A program made the position numbers and the translations under genes. This document shows positions 10,935 to 18,039 of a DNA stretch of 64,000 nucleotides, piece by piece. Each line of letters begins with the position of its first letter. Within the stretch, counting starts at the first letter, position 1. Under the pieces are notes generated by a model that was not told the origin of the DNA, did no database searches, and saw only the letters and a program-made list of their open reading frames with translations. The stretch is from Candidatus Sulfopaludibacter sp. SbA3. Its GTDB lineage: Bacteria; Acidobacteriota; Vicinamibacteria; Vicinamibacterales; UBA2999. Where the stretch lies: the NCBI GenBank assembly GCA_945903265.1, contig CAMDNQ010000004.1:1-64000 (forward strand), in the 5' to 3' direction.

Positions 10935-13235
10935 TTATTGAGCGCCCATCAGACCGCCGAACGCGCCGAGGAAGTTCGAGAACGTCCCGACACCCGCGAG
11001 TACAAACGATACGTTGAACCGTCGATCGGAAGGAATAGGAAAATCGGCGCGCGACTGCGGGTACTTGAATTTCTGGAATTCCGCCTGGATCCCGCAGCAT
11101 TGCGCCAGATACGAGAACCCGACGCTCTGATTCATGATGCCGGCACGGCCGATGTCCCATGTCAGCGAATACCCTCCGCGCGCCCGATTGTCGAGGAAGG
11201 AGAGCGCGGACGACCACGAGAGCGAGCTCTCTGGCGTGGCCGTCGGTCTTTTCCGGTACCGGCTGTAGTTGACGGTCGACGAACTGGCCCCCACGCGCGT
11301 CGTGCCGCTCGTCGACATGACATGCAACCCCTCGCCATGCACGTCGTACTCGAGCCGCGTCGTCGAATCGAGCTGCGCCGACGGCGTCAGCTTCACCGTC
11401 AGCGCAACGTCCGACAGGTCCACGGAGCGGGGGCGGAACTGCGTACTGACGTACTGCGTGTCGTTCAGACTCGAGCGGGGCGTGAGGTAGTAGGTCTGCT
11501 GCACGCCGACGGTGAGCATCTGCACCGTCGATCCCGTTCCATCCGCCGTGCGGGTCCGGTACAGGATCCGGTTATTGATGCCATAGGTGAAGCGCGCGGT
11601 ATCCCCGTAAATCTGGTCGCTGGCATCCGAGAGCGTCAGGACCTGATTGGCGTTGTGGATGGCAGGCACGTACTCGAACGCGTACGTCGGCTCGATCAGA
11701 TGCTTCATACGCTCAGCGTAGCCGCTTTCGGGCGTGTCCCAGATCTTCGAAAACACCGGTCCGATCACGTCGGATCGCAGCGTGAGGTACCGCCGCGTCA
11801 GGGGTTCCTCGATGATCCGGCCCTGCTGGTCGGCACTGCGCGAGTAGTGCGTGGTCCGGTAGGACGCGCTCGTATTCAACGTCAGGAAGGTGAGGCGCGA
11901 CAGCGCCGCACGCACGCTGGGAAGGACGTCGAGGCGATCCAGTGTCTTATCGCTGGTCACGCGTCCATTGCTCATCTGGCGGAATGGGAGATGGCTGAAG
12001 TCGTTGTTCAGCGATACGTAGACGGGAAGCCCGAAGACGCGGCGAGGCGCAATGGCGGCGGTCAGGCGGGGGGTGCTGCCGTACAACTGCGAGCTGTCAA
12101 CGCCGGTGAAGGTTTCAGTGCGTTGAAACAGGGCGCTGGTCGTCAGCCCGCCCCAGATGCCTTGAATCCCGCCTTCGATCGTGCGCGTCGCATTTGACGC
12201 CTGGTACAGGCTCTGCTGATAGAGCTGCTGCGTCAGGATGCTCGTGCTGTAGTCGATCCGCTGGTGCAGGCGGATCGACTGGCCAATCATGTGCGTGCCC
12301 GCGCCGTTGACCTGATACGACGACTGCGCCGGCAGACGCGCCACGCGTCCGCCGAGCCGGAATTCCGATTCGCGCTGCTCCAGACGATAGAACTTGACGT
12401 TGCCGTACGAACCCTGGCCGGCGATGTATCGATACTCCGCGCCTGCCCCCTGCCCGACTTTGGTGAACCAGTCGTGAAAAAAGGTGGCGTCGTGGCTGTC
12501 GCCCATCGCCCAGAAAAAGGCGTTGCTGATCGTCTGGCCGCGCAGAGTGGACGCCCCGTATGTCGGGAGCAGAAATCCGGTGGCGCGCTGATTTTCTTTG
12601 ATCGGGTAGTAGAGAAGCGGTAGATACAGCAGCGGGACACCCTTCACCCGCAGCACGGTGTTCCGCGCCATCGCGTACTCGCCCAGCGTGAGCATCACCG
12701 AGCCGCTCGTGATCTCCCACCGGGGCGTCGGCTGGACGCAGGTGGTGAAGCCGCCGCGCGTGAGCCGATACTTGCGGTCCTCCAGCTTCTCGATCGTGTC
12801 GCCGTAGAAGTAGACCTCGGGTTCCTGCCCGCCGAATTCGGCGCGGTCTGCTTCGTCGCCGAGCGCAAGAATTCCGGAGGCCACATGAAACGTTCCGGTC
12901 CCTTTGGCGATATTGAACTCGACGCTCTCAGCGGCGATTCGACCCTCCGGGTTGGCGAACACCACATTCCCGCTCGCCACGAGACGCAGCTCGGGCTCGG
13001 TATAGATATCGATGGCGTCCGCGAAGAAGCTCATCTGCGGACATTCGACCTGCACCTGGCCGGTCAGCCGCAGATGCGTCGATGACACACGCTCGAATTG
13101 CCACTGGGTTGTCCGCGTGCAGGTGCCGAAGAACGGGTCCTGCGCGACGCCCGGCACTCCGGGCAGCGGAATCTGTGCGCCGGCGGGGACGGCAATCGCG
13201 CACAGACACAAACAGAGACAGATACGCAAAAACAT
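10935..13235 (-). CDS. lptD: LPS-assembly protein LptD
   Basis: About 766 residues, the usual size. LptD forms the outer-membrane beta-barrel that inserts lipopolysaccharide at the cell surface. It has a signal peptide ('MFLRICLCLCLC...'), an OstA/LptA-like beta-jellyroll N-terminus ('LVASGNVVFANPEGRIAAESVEFN'), and a barrel segment with 'VPLLYLPLLYYPIKENQRATGFLLP'. I chose the ATG at 13235 because it begins the hydrophobic signal; an in-frame TTG at 13247 abuts the folC stop and is possible. Its place before nucleotide-sugar genes suggests an outer-membrane glycolipid operon. Confidence 0.93.
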   Translation of the reverse strand: MFLRICLCLCLCAIAVPAGAQIPLPGVPGVAQDPFFGTCTRTTQWQFERVSSTHLRLTGQVQVECPQMSFFADAIDIYTEPELRLVASGNVVFANPEGRIAAESVEFNIAKGTGTFHVASGILALGDEADRAEFGGQEPEVYFYGDTIEKLEDRKYRLTRGGFTTCVQPTPRWEITSGSVMLTLGEYAMARNTVLRVKGVPLLYLPLLYYPIKENQRATGFLLPTYGASTLRGQTISNAFFWAMGDSHDATFFHDWFTKVGQGAGAEYRYIAGQGSYGNVKFYRLEQRESEFRLGGRVARLPAQSSYQVNGAGTHMIGQSIRLHQRIDYSTSILTQQLYQQSLYQASNATRTIEGGIQGIWGGLTTSALFQRTETFTGVDSSQLYGSTPRLTAAIAPRRVFGLPVYVSLNNDFSHLPFRQMSNGRVTSDKTLDRLDVLPSVRAALSRLTFLTLNTSASYRTTHYSRSADQQGRIIEEPLTRRYLTLRSDVIGPVFSKIWDTPESGYAERMKHLIEPTYAFEYVPAIHNANQVLTLSDASDQIYGDTARFTYGINNRILYRTRTADGTGSTVQMLTVGVQQTYYLTPRSSLNDTQYVSTQFRPRSVDLSDVALTVKLTPSAQLDSTTRLEYDVHGEGLHVMSTSGTTRVGASSSTVNYSRYRKRPTATPESSLSWSSALSFLDNRARGGYSLTWDIGRAGIMNQSVGFSYLAQCCGIQAEFQKFKYPQSRADFPIPSDRRFNVSFVLAGVGTFSNFLGAFGGLMGAQ

Positions 13236-13250
13236 CAGTAAGTACAAGGA

Positions 13251-14540
13251 TTACCGCAGGATAGCACGCCCTCTCAGACGGCCGCGCACGGCGCCGACGA
13301 GGAAGATCGACCCCGCCACGCAGACACTCTGACTCATCGACAGGGCGCGTTCGACCGCCGCAACCGGATCCGGCTCCGCCTGGACGTGCGCCGCGCCGGC
13401 AGACGTCACGCGCGCAGCAAGTTCGTGCGCCGGCACCGCACGCGGACTATTCGCCGCAGTCGTGATGACCGTCGAGACGACCGGAAGAAGGGCCTCGACG
13501 ATACCGGCAACATCCTTGTCGCGCATGACACCCAGCACGAGGGCCGGCCGCTCGGGATGCCATCGCTGGAGATAGGACGCCAGCGCGCGCGCGCCTTCCG
13601 CGTTGTGCGCGGCATCGAGCAGCACTCGCGCGCCGCCGCCGACATCGAGCAGCTCGAGTCGCCCGGGCCAGTTCACCTGCCCGATGCCAGACTCGATGGC
13701 CGCCTTCGGGATCACGAGACCCGCGGCCCGCGCACATTCGAGCAGCCTGATGGCGACCAGCGCGTTGCCGACCTGGTGATCGCCCCGCAGCCCGAGCGTC
13801 ACCGGCCCGTACCGGTCCACGGGCGTCTCGACGGTGAGTGTGGCGCGGCCGTCGTGCACGTCACTCTCGAGCTGCGTCCCGGCGAGCGACTCGATCACGC
13901 GAGCCTCGAGGCCGGCCGCCACGCCGGCGATCACGGTACGCGCCTCAGCCGGCAGGGCGCCGGTGACGAGGGTCATCTTCGGCTTGATGATGCCGGCCTT
14001 CTCGAAGGCGATCGCCGCAATGCTGTCGCCGAGGAGTTCCTGATGATCGAGCGCGATCGAGGTGATGGCGCCGATCGTGGCCGGAACCACATTCGTCGAG
14101 TCGAACCGACCCCCGAGACCCACTTCGATGACCGCGACCTCGACGCCCTTCCGCCGGAACAGCTCGAACGCAATCGCGGTCGTCGCTTCGAAGAAGGTCG
14201 GGTGCACCTGCAGGTCGCCGGATCGGATCAGGCCGTCCGCGCAGTCGAGGACGTCGTTGCTCACAGCGTCGAGGAGAGATGCCTCCACCGGGTCTGCGCC
14301 AATCACGAACCGTTCGGTGAGATCCACCAGGTGCGGCGAGATGAAACGGGCCGCGCGGAGGCCCGATGCCACCAGCCCGGCGTGGGCCATGGCGGTGACC
14401 GACCCCTTCCCGTTCGTACCCGCGACATGCAGGCTGATGAATGACCGCTCGGGGTGTCCCAGCGCGGCACACAGGCGGGAAATGTTTTCGAGCCCCAGCT
14501 TGATGCCGAACGTCTCGAGCGCGAAGAGTCGCTCGAACAC
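13251..14540 (-). CDS. folC: Bifunctional folylpolyglutamate/dihydrofolate synthase FolC
   Basis: About 429 residues. A Mur-ligase-fold enzyme that adds glutamate to folates and, in many bacteria, to dihydropteroate. The ATP-binding motif 'HVAGTNGKGSVTAM', the folate-binding 'FISPHL' and 'TERF', 'EVGLGGRFDSTNVV' and 'LLDAAHNAEGARAL' are all present. The start is a GTG two bases after the stop of the kinase gene, so it is read in the same transcript as the kinase and lptD. Confidence 0.94.
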   Translation of the reverse strand: MFERLFALETFGIKLGLENISRLCAALGHPERSFISLHVAGTNGKGSVTAMAHAGLVASGLRAARFISPHLVDLTERFVIGADPVEASLLDAVSNDVLDCADGLIRSGDLQVHPTFFEATTAIAFELFRRKGVEVAVIEVGLGGRFDSTNVVPATIGAITSIALDHQELLGDSIAAIAFEKAGIIKPKMTLVTGALPAEARTVIAGVAAGLEARVIESLAGTQLESDVHDGRATLTVETPVDRYGPVTLGLRGDHQVGNALVAIRLLECARAAGLVIPKAAIESGIGQVNWPGRLELLDVGGGARVLLDAAHNAEGARALASYLQRWHPERPALVLGVMRDKDVAGIVEALLPVVSTVITTAANSPRAVPAHELAARVTSAGAAHVQAEPDPVAAVERALSMSQSVCVAGSIFLVGAVRGRLRGRAILR

Positions 14541-14542
14541 GT

Positions 14543-15181
14543 TTATGTCCGGGGCACGTAGTAGCGCGTTCCGCGGTTCATCGTCCTGATCTGCCGGAGC
14601 AGATCGTCAACCGCCGCGTCGCTCGCCGACAGATCGACCTGCGAGGTCTCGACCACGAGCAGGGGCGTGGCGGCGTAGTGGAAGAAGAAGTGCTGATACG
14701 CCTCATTGAGCTCGCGGAGATAGTCGGCCTTGGGTGGCGGCTCAGGTGACTCCTGTTCCCTCGACCGATCCCGAAGGCGCCGGATCAGGACGTCGGTCGG
14801 TGCCTGCAGGTACACCACGAGATCGGGCGGCGGCACGTCGCGCACGAGCAGGTCGTAGAGGCGCTGGTAAATGAACAGTTCGTTGTCGTCAAGGTTCAGG
14901 TAGGCAAAGATCTTGTCGCGATCGAAGACGTAATCGGAGATGGTCGCCTGCGCGAACAGATCGCCTTGCCGCAGTGTGAGCTGCTGACGATGACGGCTGA
15001 GGAGATAGAAGAGCTGGGCCTGCAGCGCGGCGCCTGCGCGGCCCGCATAGAAGTCCGCCAGAAAGGGATTGTCCGCTTCTTCGAGGACGAGCGCAGCATC
15101 CAGCCGCGTCGCGAGCCGTTCGGCGAGCGACGTCTTGCCGACACCTATCGGACCTTCGATAGCGATGTACTGAAATGACAT
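14543..15181 (-). CDS. Deoxynucleoside kinase (deoxyadenosine/deoxyguanosine kinase type)
   Basis: About 212 residues. P-loop '[16 protein letters not shown]', the substrate motif 'EEADNPFLADFY', the 'DYVFDRDKIFA' segment containing a DRD-like motif and the lid 'RRLRDRSREQE' match the dNK family, which phosphorylates salvaged deoxynucleosides. It is the first gene of the minus-strand run through folC, lptD and the sugar genes. It is divergent from the cyclophilin lipoprotein gene with only about 50 bases between the two starts; a TAGCAT box on the minus strand near 15213 may be its -10. Confidence 0.9.
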   Translation of the reverse strand: MSFQYIAIEGPIGVGKTSLAERLATRLDAALVLEEADNPFLADFYAGRAGAALQAQLFYLLSRHRQQLTLRQGDLFAQATISDYVFDRDKIFAYLNLDDNELFIYQRLYDLLVRDVPPPDLVVYLQAPTDVLIRRLRDRSREQESPEPPPKADYLRELNEAYQHFFFHYAATPLLVVETSQVDLSASDAAVDDLLRQIRTMNRGTRYYVPRT

Positions 15182-15215
15182 GCAGCGTGAGCCAGGAACG
15201 CCGGTGGGTGCATGC

Positions 15216-15221
15216 TATCAT
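15216..15221 (+). promoter_or_regulatory. Probable -10 box of the HEAT-cyclophilin gene
   Basis: TATCAT lies ten bases before the ATG at 15232. A start six to seven bases downstream would leave a leader of only a few bases. No -35 element or Shine-Dalgarno sequence is evident. Confidence 0.4.
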
Positions 15222-15231
15222 CCGCGAAGAA

Positions 15232-17388
15232 ATGCGTTGGGCAGTAGGCATTTTTCTCTTCGCAGCCTCTTTCACTGCAACGTCCGCCTGCGCAACAATT
15301 CCACCGCCGCCTCTTGAACCGCCTCCCGTCAGCTGGGACGACAAGATGCGGTGGATTATCCGGCTGGAGGATCAGCGCATCCTGCGCGATCCGAATCCTG
15401 CGCCTCCCGTCGTTCTCGTTCCTGCCACCCGCACGCAGCCGGCCGTCGTGGCGCCGCCGCTTCCGTCGGATCTGATCCGGCTGCTGGCTGACGGCGAAGC
15501 ACGTGTGCGCCGGCGCGCCGCGCTGGCGGCCGGGCGCGTCGGACTGCGTGAGGCGGTCGATCCGCTGACACCGCTCCTGACGGCCGATCCCGAGCCCGAC
15601 GTCCGGGCGATGGCGGCGTTCGCGCTGGGTCTGATCGGCGACGCCGCCGCGCGCCCGGCGCTCCTCCAGGCGCTTGCGGATGCCGACCCGGTCGTCCAGG
15701 GACGCGCTGCCGAAGCGCTGGGCGCGATTGCCGACCGTACAGATGCGACCGCCGTCGCCCAGATGGTGCAGGCCCACATCAAAGCGGGCGCGCTGGCGTC
15801 GATCCAGCCAGACGACCTGACGTTTCCACTCGCCCCACCGGTCGAGGCGGTCCGTCTCGCGATCTATGCGCTCGTGCGGCTGGGGTCGTACGACGCGCTT
15901 GCGGCCACCGTCCTCGAGACGAACGGACAGCCGGTCTCTGCCTGGTGGCCCATCGCCTACGCGCTTCGCCGCGGGGGAGATCCGCGCGCGGTGCCGGCGC
16001 TGGTCACGCTGCTGAATACGCCCGGCCGCTACACCGCCGCATTCGCCGCGCAGGGTCTTGGCGCCCTGAAGGCGACGGGCGCGGCGACCCCGCTCCGTCA
16101 GATCGTCGAGCGCCGCACCGCCCCGACCGCCGTCGTCATCCAGGCGATGCGGGCGCTGGCGGCCGTCGGCGACGGGGCTTCCTCGCCGTTGTTATCCAGC
16201 ATCGTCGCCGACGCGGAGGGCGACGCCACGCTTCGACTCGAGGCCATGGCCGCGCTGTCGCAGGTGGCTACCGCGGAGAGCCTCGACCTGCTGCTCGACC
16301 TGGTCACCGACCCGCTGCCGGCGATGCGAGGCCTGGCGATGCGGAGTCTCGCGCGCCTCGATCCGGACACGTTTCTGGTCACGCTGTCCGGGCTGGATCC
16401 CGACCGGGATCCGGCGGTGCGGGCGGCACAGGCGGCGGCGCTCGGGTCGCTTCCCGATCGGCGCGGCGTCCCCGGGCTGATGGGATTGCTGGGGGAGAAG
16501 GACCACCGCGTCATTCCGGCGGTGCTCTCGGCGCTCGTGGCCGCGCGCGCACCCGAGGCGGAAGCCATCCTCATCGAGCGGCTCAAGGCAGACGACTTCG
16601 CGCTGCGGGCCGCTGCGGCCCAGGCGCTCCTGCAGCTGAAATCAGCCCCCGCCGTGCCGGCCCTGGTGGAGGCGTATCGCGCGACGACCGGTGACAGCAC
16701 CTATGTCGCGAGAGGCGCCATTCTGAACGCGCTGATCGAGCTGAATCCCACGGCCGCACAGCCGCTGCTGGAGGAGGCGTTGCGCGATCGCGACTGGGCC
16801 ATCCGGCAGCGGGCCGCGTCGGTCTTCAGGCAGCGCCCGGGCGGGGAGAGCGTGGAGGCGACGATTCGGCCGGCGCCGGCGGGCCGCGCCGTCAGCGACG
16901 CCGAACTGGGGTCGCTCATCAACCCGCAGTTTTCGCCCCATGCCTATATCGAGACCGACCGGGGCACGATTGAACTGGAACTGGCGATTCTGGACGCGCC
17001 GCTGACGGTTGCGAACTTCATTGCGCTCGCGCGCCGGGGGTTTTTCGACGGCATCGCGATCCACCGCATCGTGCCGGACTTCGTCATCCAGGACGGTGAC
17101 CCGCGGGGGGATGGCGAAGGGGGGCCGGGCTACACCATCCGCGACGAGATCAACATGCGGCCGTACCTGCGCGGCACACTCGGCATGGCGCTCGACTGGG
17201 AAGACACCGGCGGCAGCCAGTTTTTCATCACCCACTCGCCGCAGCCGCACCTCGATGGCCGCTATACCGTCTTCGGGCATGTCGTGGCGGGGATGGATGT
17301 GGTTGATCGGCTGATTCCTGGCGACGTCATCCGTCGCGTGCGTATCTGGGACGGCGTCACTGCCCCCAACGCCGCCCCCAACCCATAG
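15232..17388 (+). CDS. HEAT-repeat lipoprotein fused to a cyclophilin-type peptidyl-prolyl isomerase
   Basis: About 718 residues. A lipoprotein signal peptide (MRWAVGIFLFAASFTATSAC) places the protein in the envelope. Residues about 80-560 are tandem HEAT/PBS-lyase-like alpha repeats, for example 'VRAMAAFALGLIGDAAARPAL'. The C-terminal part from about 572 is a cyclophilin: 'GFFDGIAIHRIVPDFVIQDGDP' in segments and 'GSQFFITHSPQPHLDGRYTVFG'. The active-site pattern (R in 'HRIVPDF', QFFIT, H in 'PHLDG') is intact. It probably isomerises prolines in exported proteins, with the repeats binding substrates or partners. The ATG at 15232 is the start that gives an intact lipobox. Confidence 0.9.
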   Translation: MRWAVGIFLFAASFTATSACATIPPPPLEPPPVSWDDKMRWIIRLEDQRILRDPNPAPPVVLVPATRTQPAVVAPPLPSDLIRLLADGEARVRRRAALAAGRVGLREAVDPLTPLLTADPEPDVRAMAAFALGLIGDAAARPALLQALADADPVVQGRAAEALGAIADRTDATAVAQMVQAHIKAGALASIQPDDLTFPLAPPVEAVRLAIYALVRLGSYDALAATVLETNGQPVSAWWPIAYALRRGGDPRAVPALVTLLNTPGRYTAAFAAQGLGALKATGAATPLRQIVERRTAPTAVVIQAMRALAAVGDGASSPLLSSIVADAEGDATLRLEAMAALSQVATAESLDLLLDLVTDPLPAMRGLAMRSLARLDPDTFLVTLSGLDPDRDPAVRAAQAAALGSLPDRRGVPGLMGLLGEKDHRVIPAVLSALVAARAPEAEAILIERLKADDFALRAAAAQALLQLKSAPAVPALVEAYRATTGDSTYVARGAILNALIELNPTAAQPLLEEALRDRDWAIRQRAASVFRQRPGGESVEATIRPAPAGRAVSDAELGSLINPQFSPHAYIETDRGTIELELAILDAPLTVANFIALARRGFFDGIAIHRIVPDFVIQDGDPRGDGEGGPGYTIRDEINMRPYLRGTLGMALDWEDTGGSQFFITHSPQPHLDGRYTVFGHVVAGMDVVDRLIPGDVIRRVRIWDGVTAPNAAPNP

Positions 17389-17422
17389 TCCCCGCGTACA
17401 GACCCATAGTCCCCGCGTACAG
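17381..17422. repeat. Tandem 21-bp direct repeat over the cyclophilin stop codon
   Basis: Two identical adjacent 21-base copies (17381-17401 and 17402-17422), each containing CCATAGTCCCCGCG. The TAG of the cyclophilin gene lies in the first copy. They are followed at once by a terminator. This is a local duplication; no further role is visible. Confidence 0.8.
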
Positions 17423-17460
17423 AAAAAAAGGGGGCGCGCAACAGCACACCCCCCTTTTTT
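17423..17460. terminator. Bidirectional intrinsic terminator
   Basis: A GC stem (GGGGG...CCCCC with inner TGTGC/GCGCG pairing read on the minus strand) is flanked by seven A and six T residues. It therefore has a U-tract in either direction. It can end both the plus-strand cyclophilin transcript and the minus-strand microprotein transcript (17477-17527). Confidence 0.85.
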
Positions 17461-17476
17461 GTACGGCGGTAGCGAA

Positions 17477-17527
17477 CTAACGCTTCTTCGCCGCCTTCTT
17501 CTTTCCGCCCTTTGCTTTCTTTGCCAT
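17477..17527 (-). CDS. Lysine-rich 16-residue microprotein, copy 1
   Basis: An open reading frame of 16 codons encodes MAKKAKGGKKKAAKKR. A G-rich Shine-Dalgarno-like AAGGGGGG lies about eight bases before the ATG, and an intrinsic terminator follows the TAG within about 20 bases. A second gene at 17753-17803 encodes exactly the same peptide. The two copies differ at five third-codon positions (codons 5, 8, 11, 12, 16) and in the stop codon (TAG against TAA), all synonymous, while flanking DNA is unrelated. That pattern indicates selection on the peptide. Nine of 16 residues are Lys or Arg, resembling the tails of histone-like or ribosomal proteins, so nucleic-acid binding is a guess. I know of no described family. 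Confidence 0.72.
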   Translation of the reverse strand: MAKKAKGGKKKAAKKR

Positions 17528-17707
17528 GCTGTTATCCCCCCTTTCGGTGGTCTGGATTGCGATCCGCACAATCACCCGGCGCACTCTGCCGCCTGGCACG
17601 TCGGCCCGGATATTTGCAGTCTCGCTTCGTGGGCTCGCGCGACGCGGAATGCGGCGGCGAGCAGCAACTCAGTTCGTAGGCGCATCCGGAATAGAAGTCC
17701 GGATATG
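17528..17707. other. Intergenic stretch between the two microprotein units
   Basis: About 180 bases with no convincing gene. It should contain the promoter and leader of microprotein copy 1 on the minus strand. I see no clear -35/-10 pair. A Cys-rich 66-codon minus-strand frame across it has no start signal and runs through the terminator of copy 2. Confidence 0.4.
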
Positions 17708-17735
17708 AAAAAGGGGTGCTCCTTCGGAGCACCCC
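17708..17735 (-). terminator. Intrinsic terminator of microprotein copy 2
   Basis: On the minus strand a nine-base perfect stem (GGGGTGCTC / GAGCACCCC) with a five-base loop is followed by TTTTT. It lies 17 bases after the TAA of copy 2, which makes that gene an independent transcription unit. Confidence 0.88.
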
Positions 17736-17752
17736 GTATCTCGGTCGAAGAA

Positions 17753-17803
17753 TTACCGCTTCTTCGCGGCTTTCTTCTTCCCGCCCTTGGCTTTCTTTGC
17801 CAT
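17753..17803 (-). CDS. Lysine-rich 16-residue microprotein, copy 2
   Basis: It encodes MAKKAKGGKKKAAKKR, identical to copy 1 at 17477-17527 but with different synonymous codons. A strong Shine-Dalgarno sequence GAGGAG stands six bases before the ATG. Upstream are a near-consensus promoter (TTGACA-16-CATAAT) and a leader of about 90 bases with a nested hairpin; downstream is an intrinsic terminator. The signals look like those of a well-expressed monocistronic gene. The peptide is highly basic with a Gly-Gly hinge at residues 7-8. The function is unknown; candidates are a nucleoid- or RNA-associated peptide. It is too short for routine gene callers. Confidence 0.8.
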   Translation of the reverse strand: MAKKAKGGKKKAAKKR

Positions 17804-17826
17804 TTTTTTCTCCTCAGGTTAAGTGA

Positions 17827-17872
17827 CTCAGCCTCCGACGGTCCGCTTGGCCGTCACAACGGGTGGGCTGAG
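17827..17872 (-). promoter_or_regulatory. Nested hairpin in the leader of microprotein copy 2
   Basis: An outer seven-base stem (CTCAGCC / GGCTGAG) encloses an inner hairpin (GACGG-CC / GG-CCGTC around a GCTT loop). It lies between the predicted transcription start near 17891 and the ribosome-binding site, so it may stabilise or regulate the mRNA. Confidence 0.5.
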
Positions 17873-17897
17873 CCATCCACCCTCATACCAGATGTAG

Positions 17898-17925
17898 ATT
17901 ATGGGTGAGAAATTTTTGATGTCAA
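17898..17925 (-). promoter_or_regulatory. Sigma-70-type promoter of microprotein copy 2
   Basis: Minus strand: -35 TTGACA (17920-17925), a 16-base spacer and -10 CATAAT (17898-17903). This is one of the best promoters in the window. Two further TTGACA hexamers lie upstream on the same strand (near 17950 and 17995), without good partners. Confidence 0.75.
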
Positions 17926-18039
17926 GCATAAAAGCGCGAGGATTGTCAAAAAAGCGCGCGTTCAACCCACGCTCAATCCCGCTCGACGTGTCAAGTTCTC
18001 ACCGCACGTGAAGAGTGTCGGATCGTCGCGCGTGAAACT

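Noticed and set aside
17532-17732. 66-codon Cys-rich minus-strand frame between the microprotein genes
   Set aside because: It runs through the terminator of copy 2, has no ribosome-binding site and looks random.
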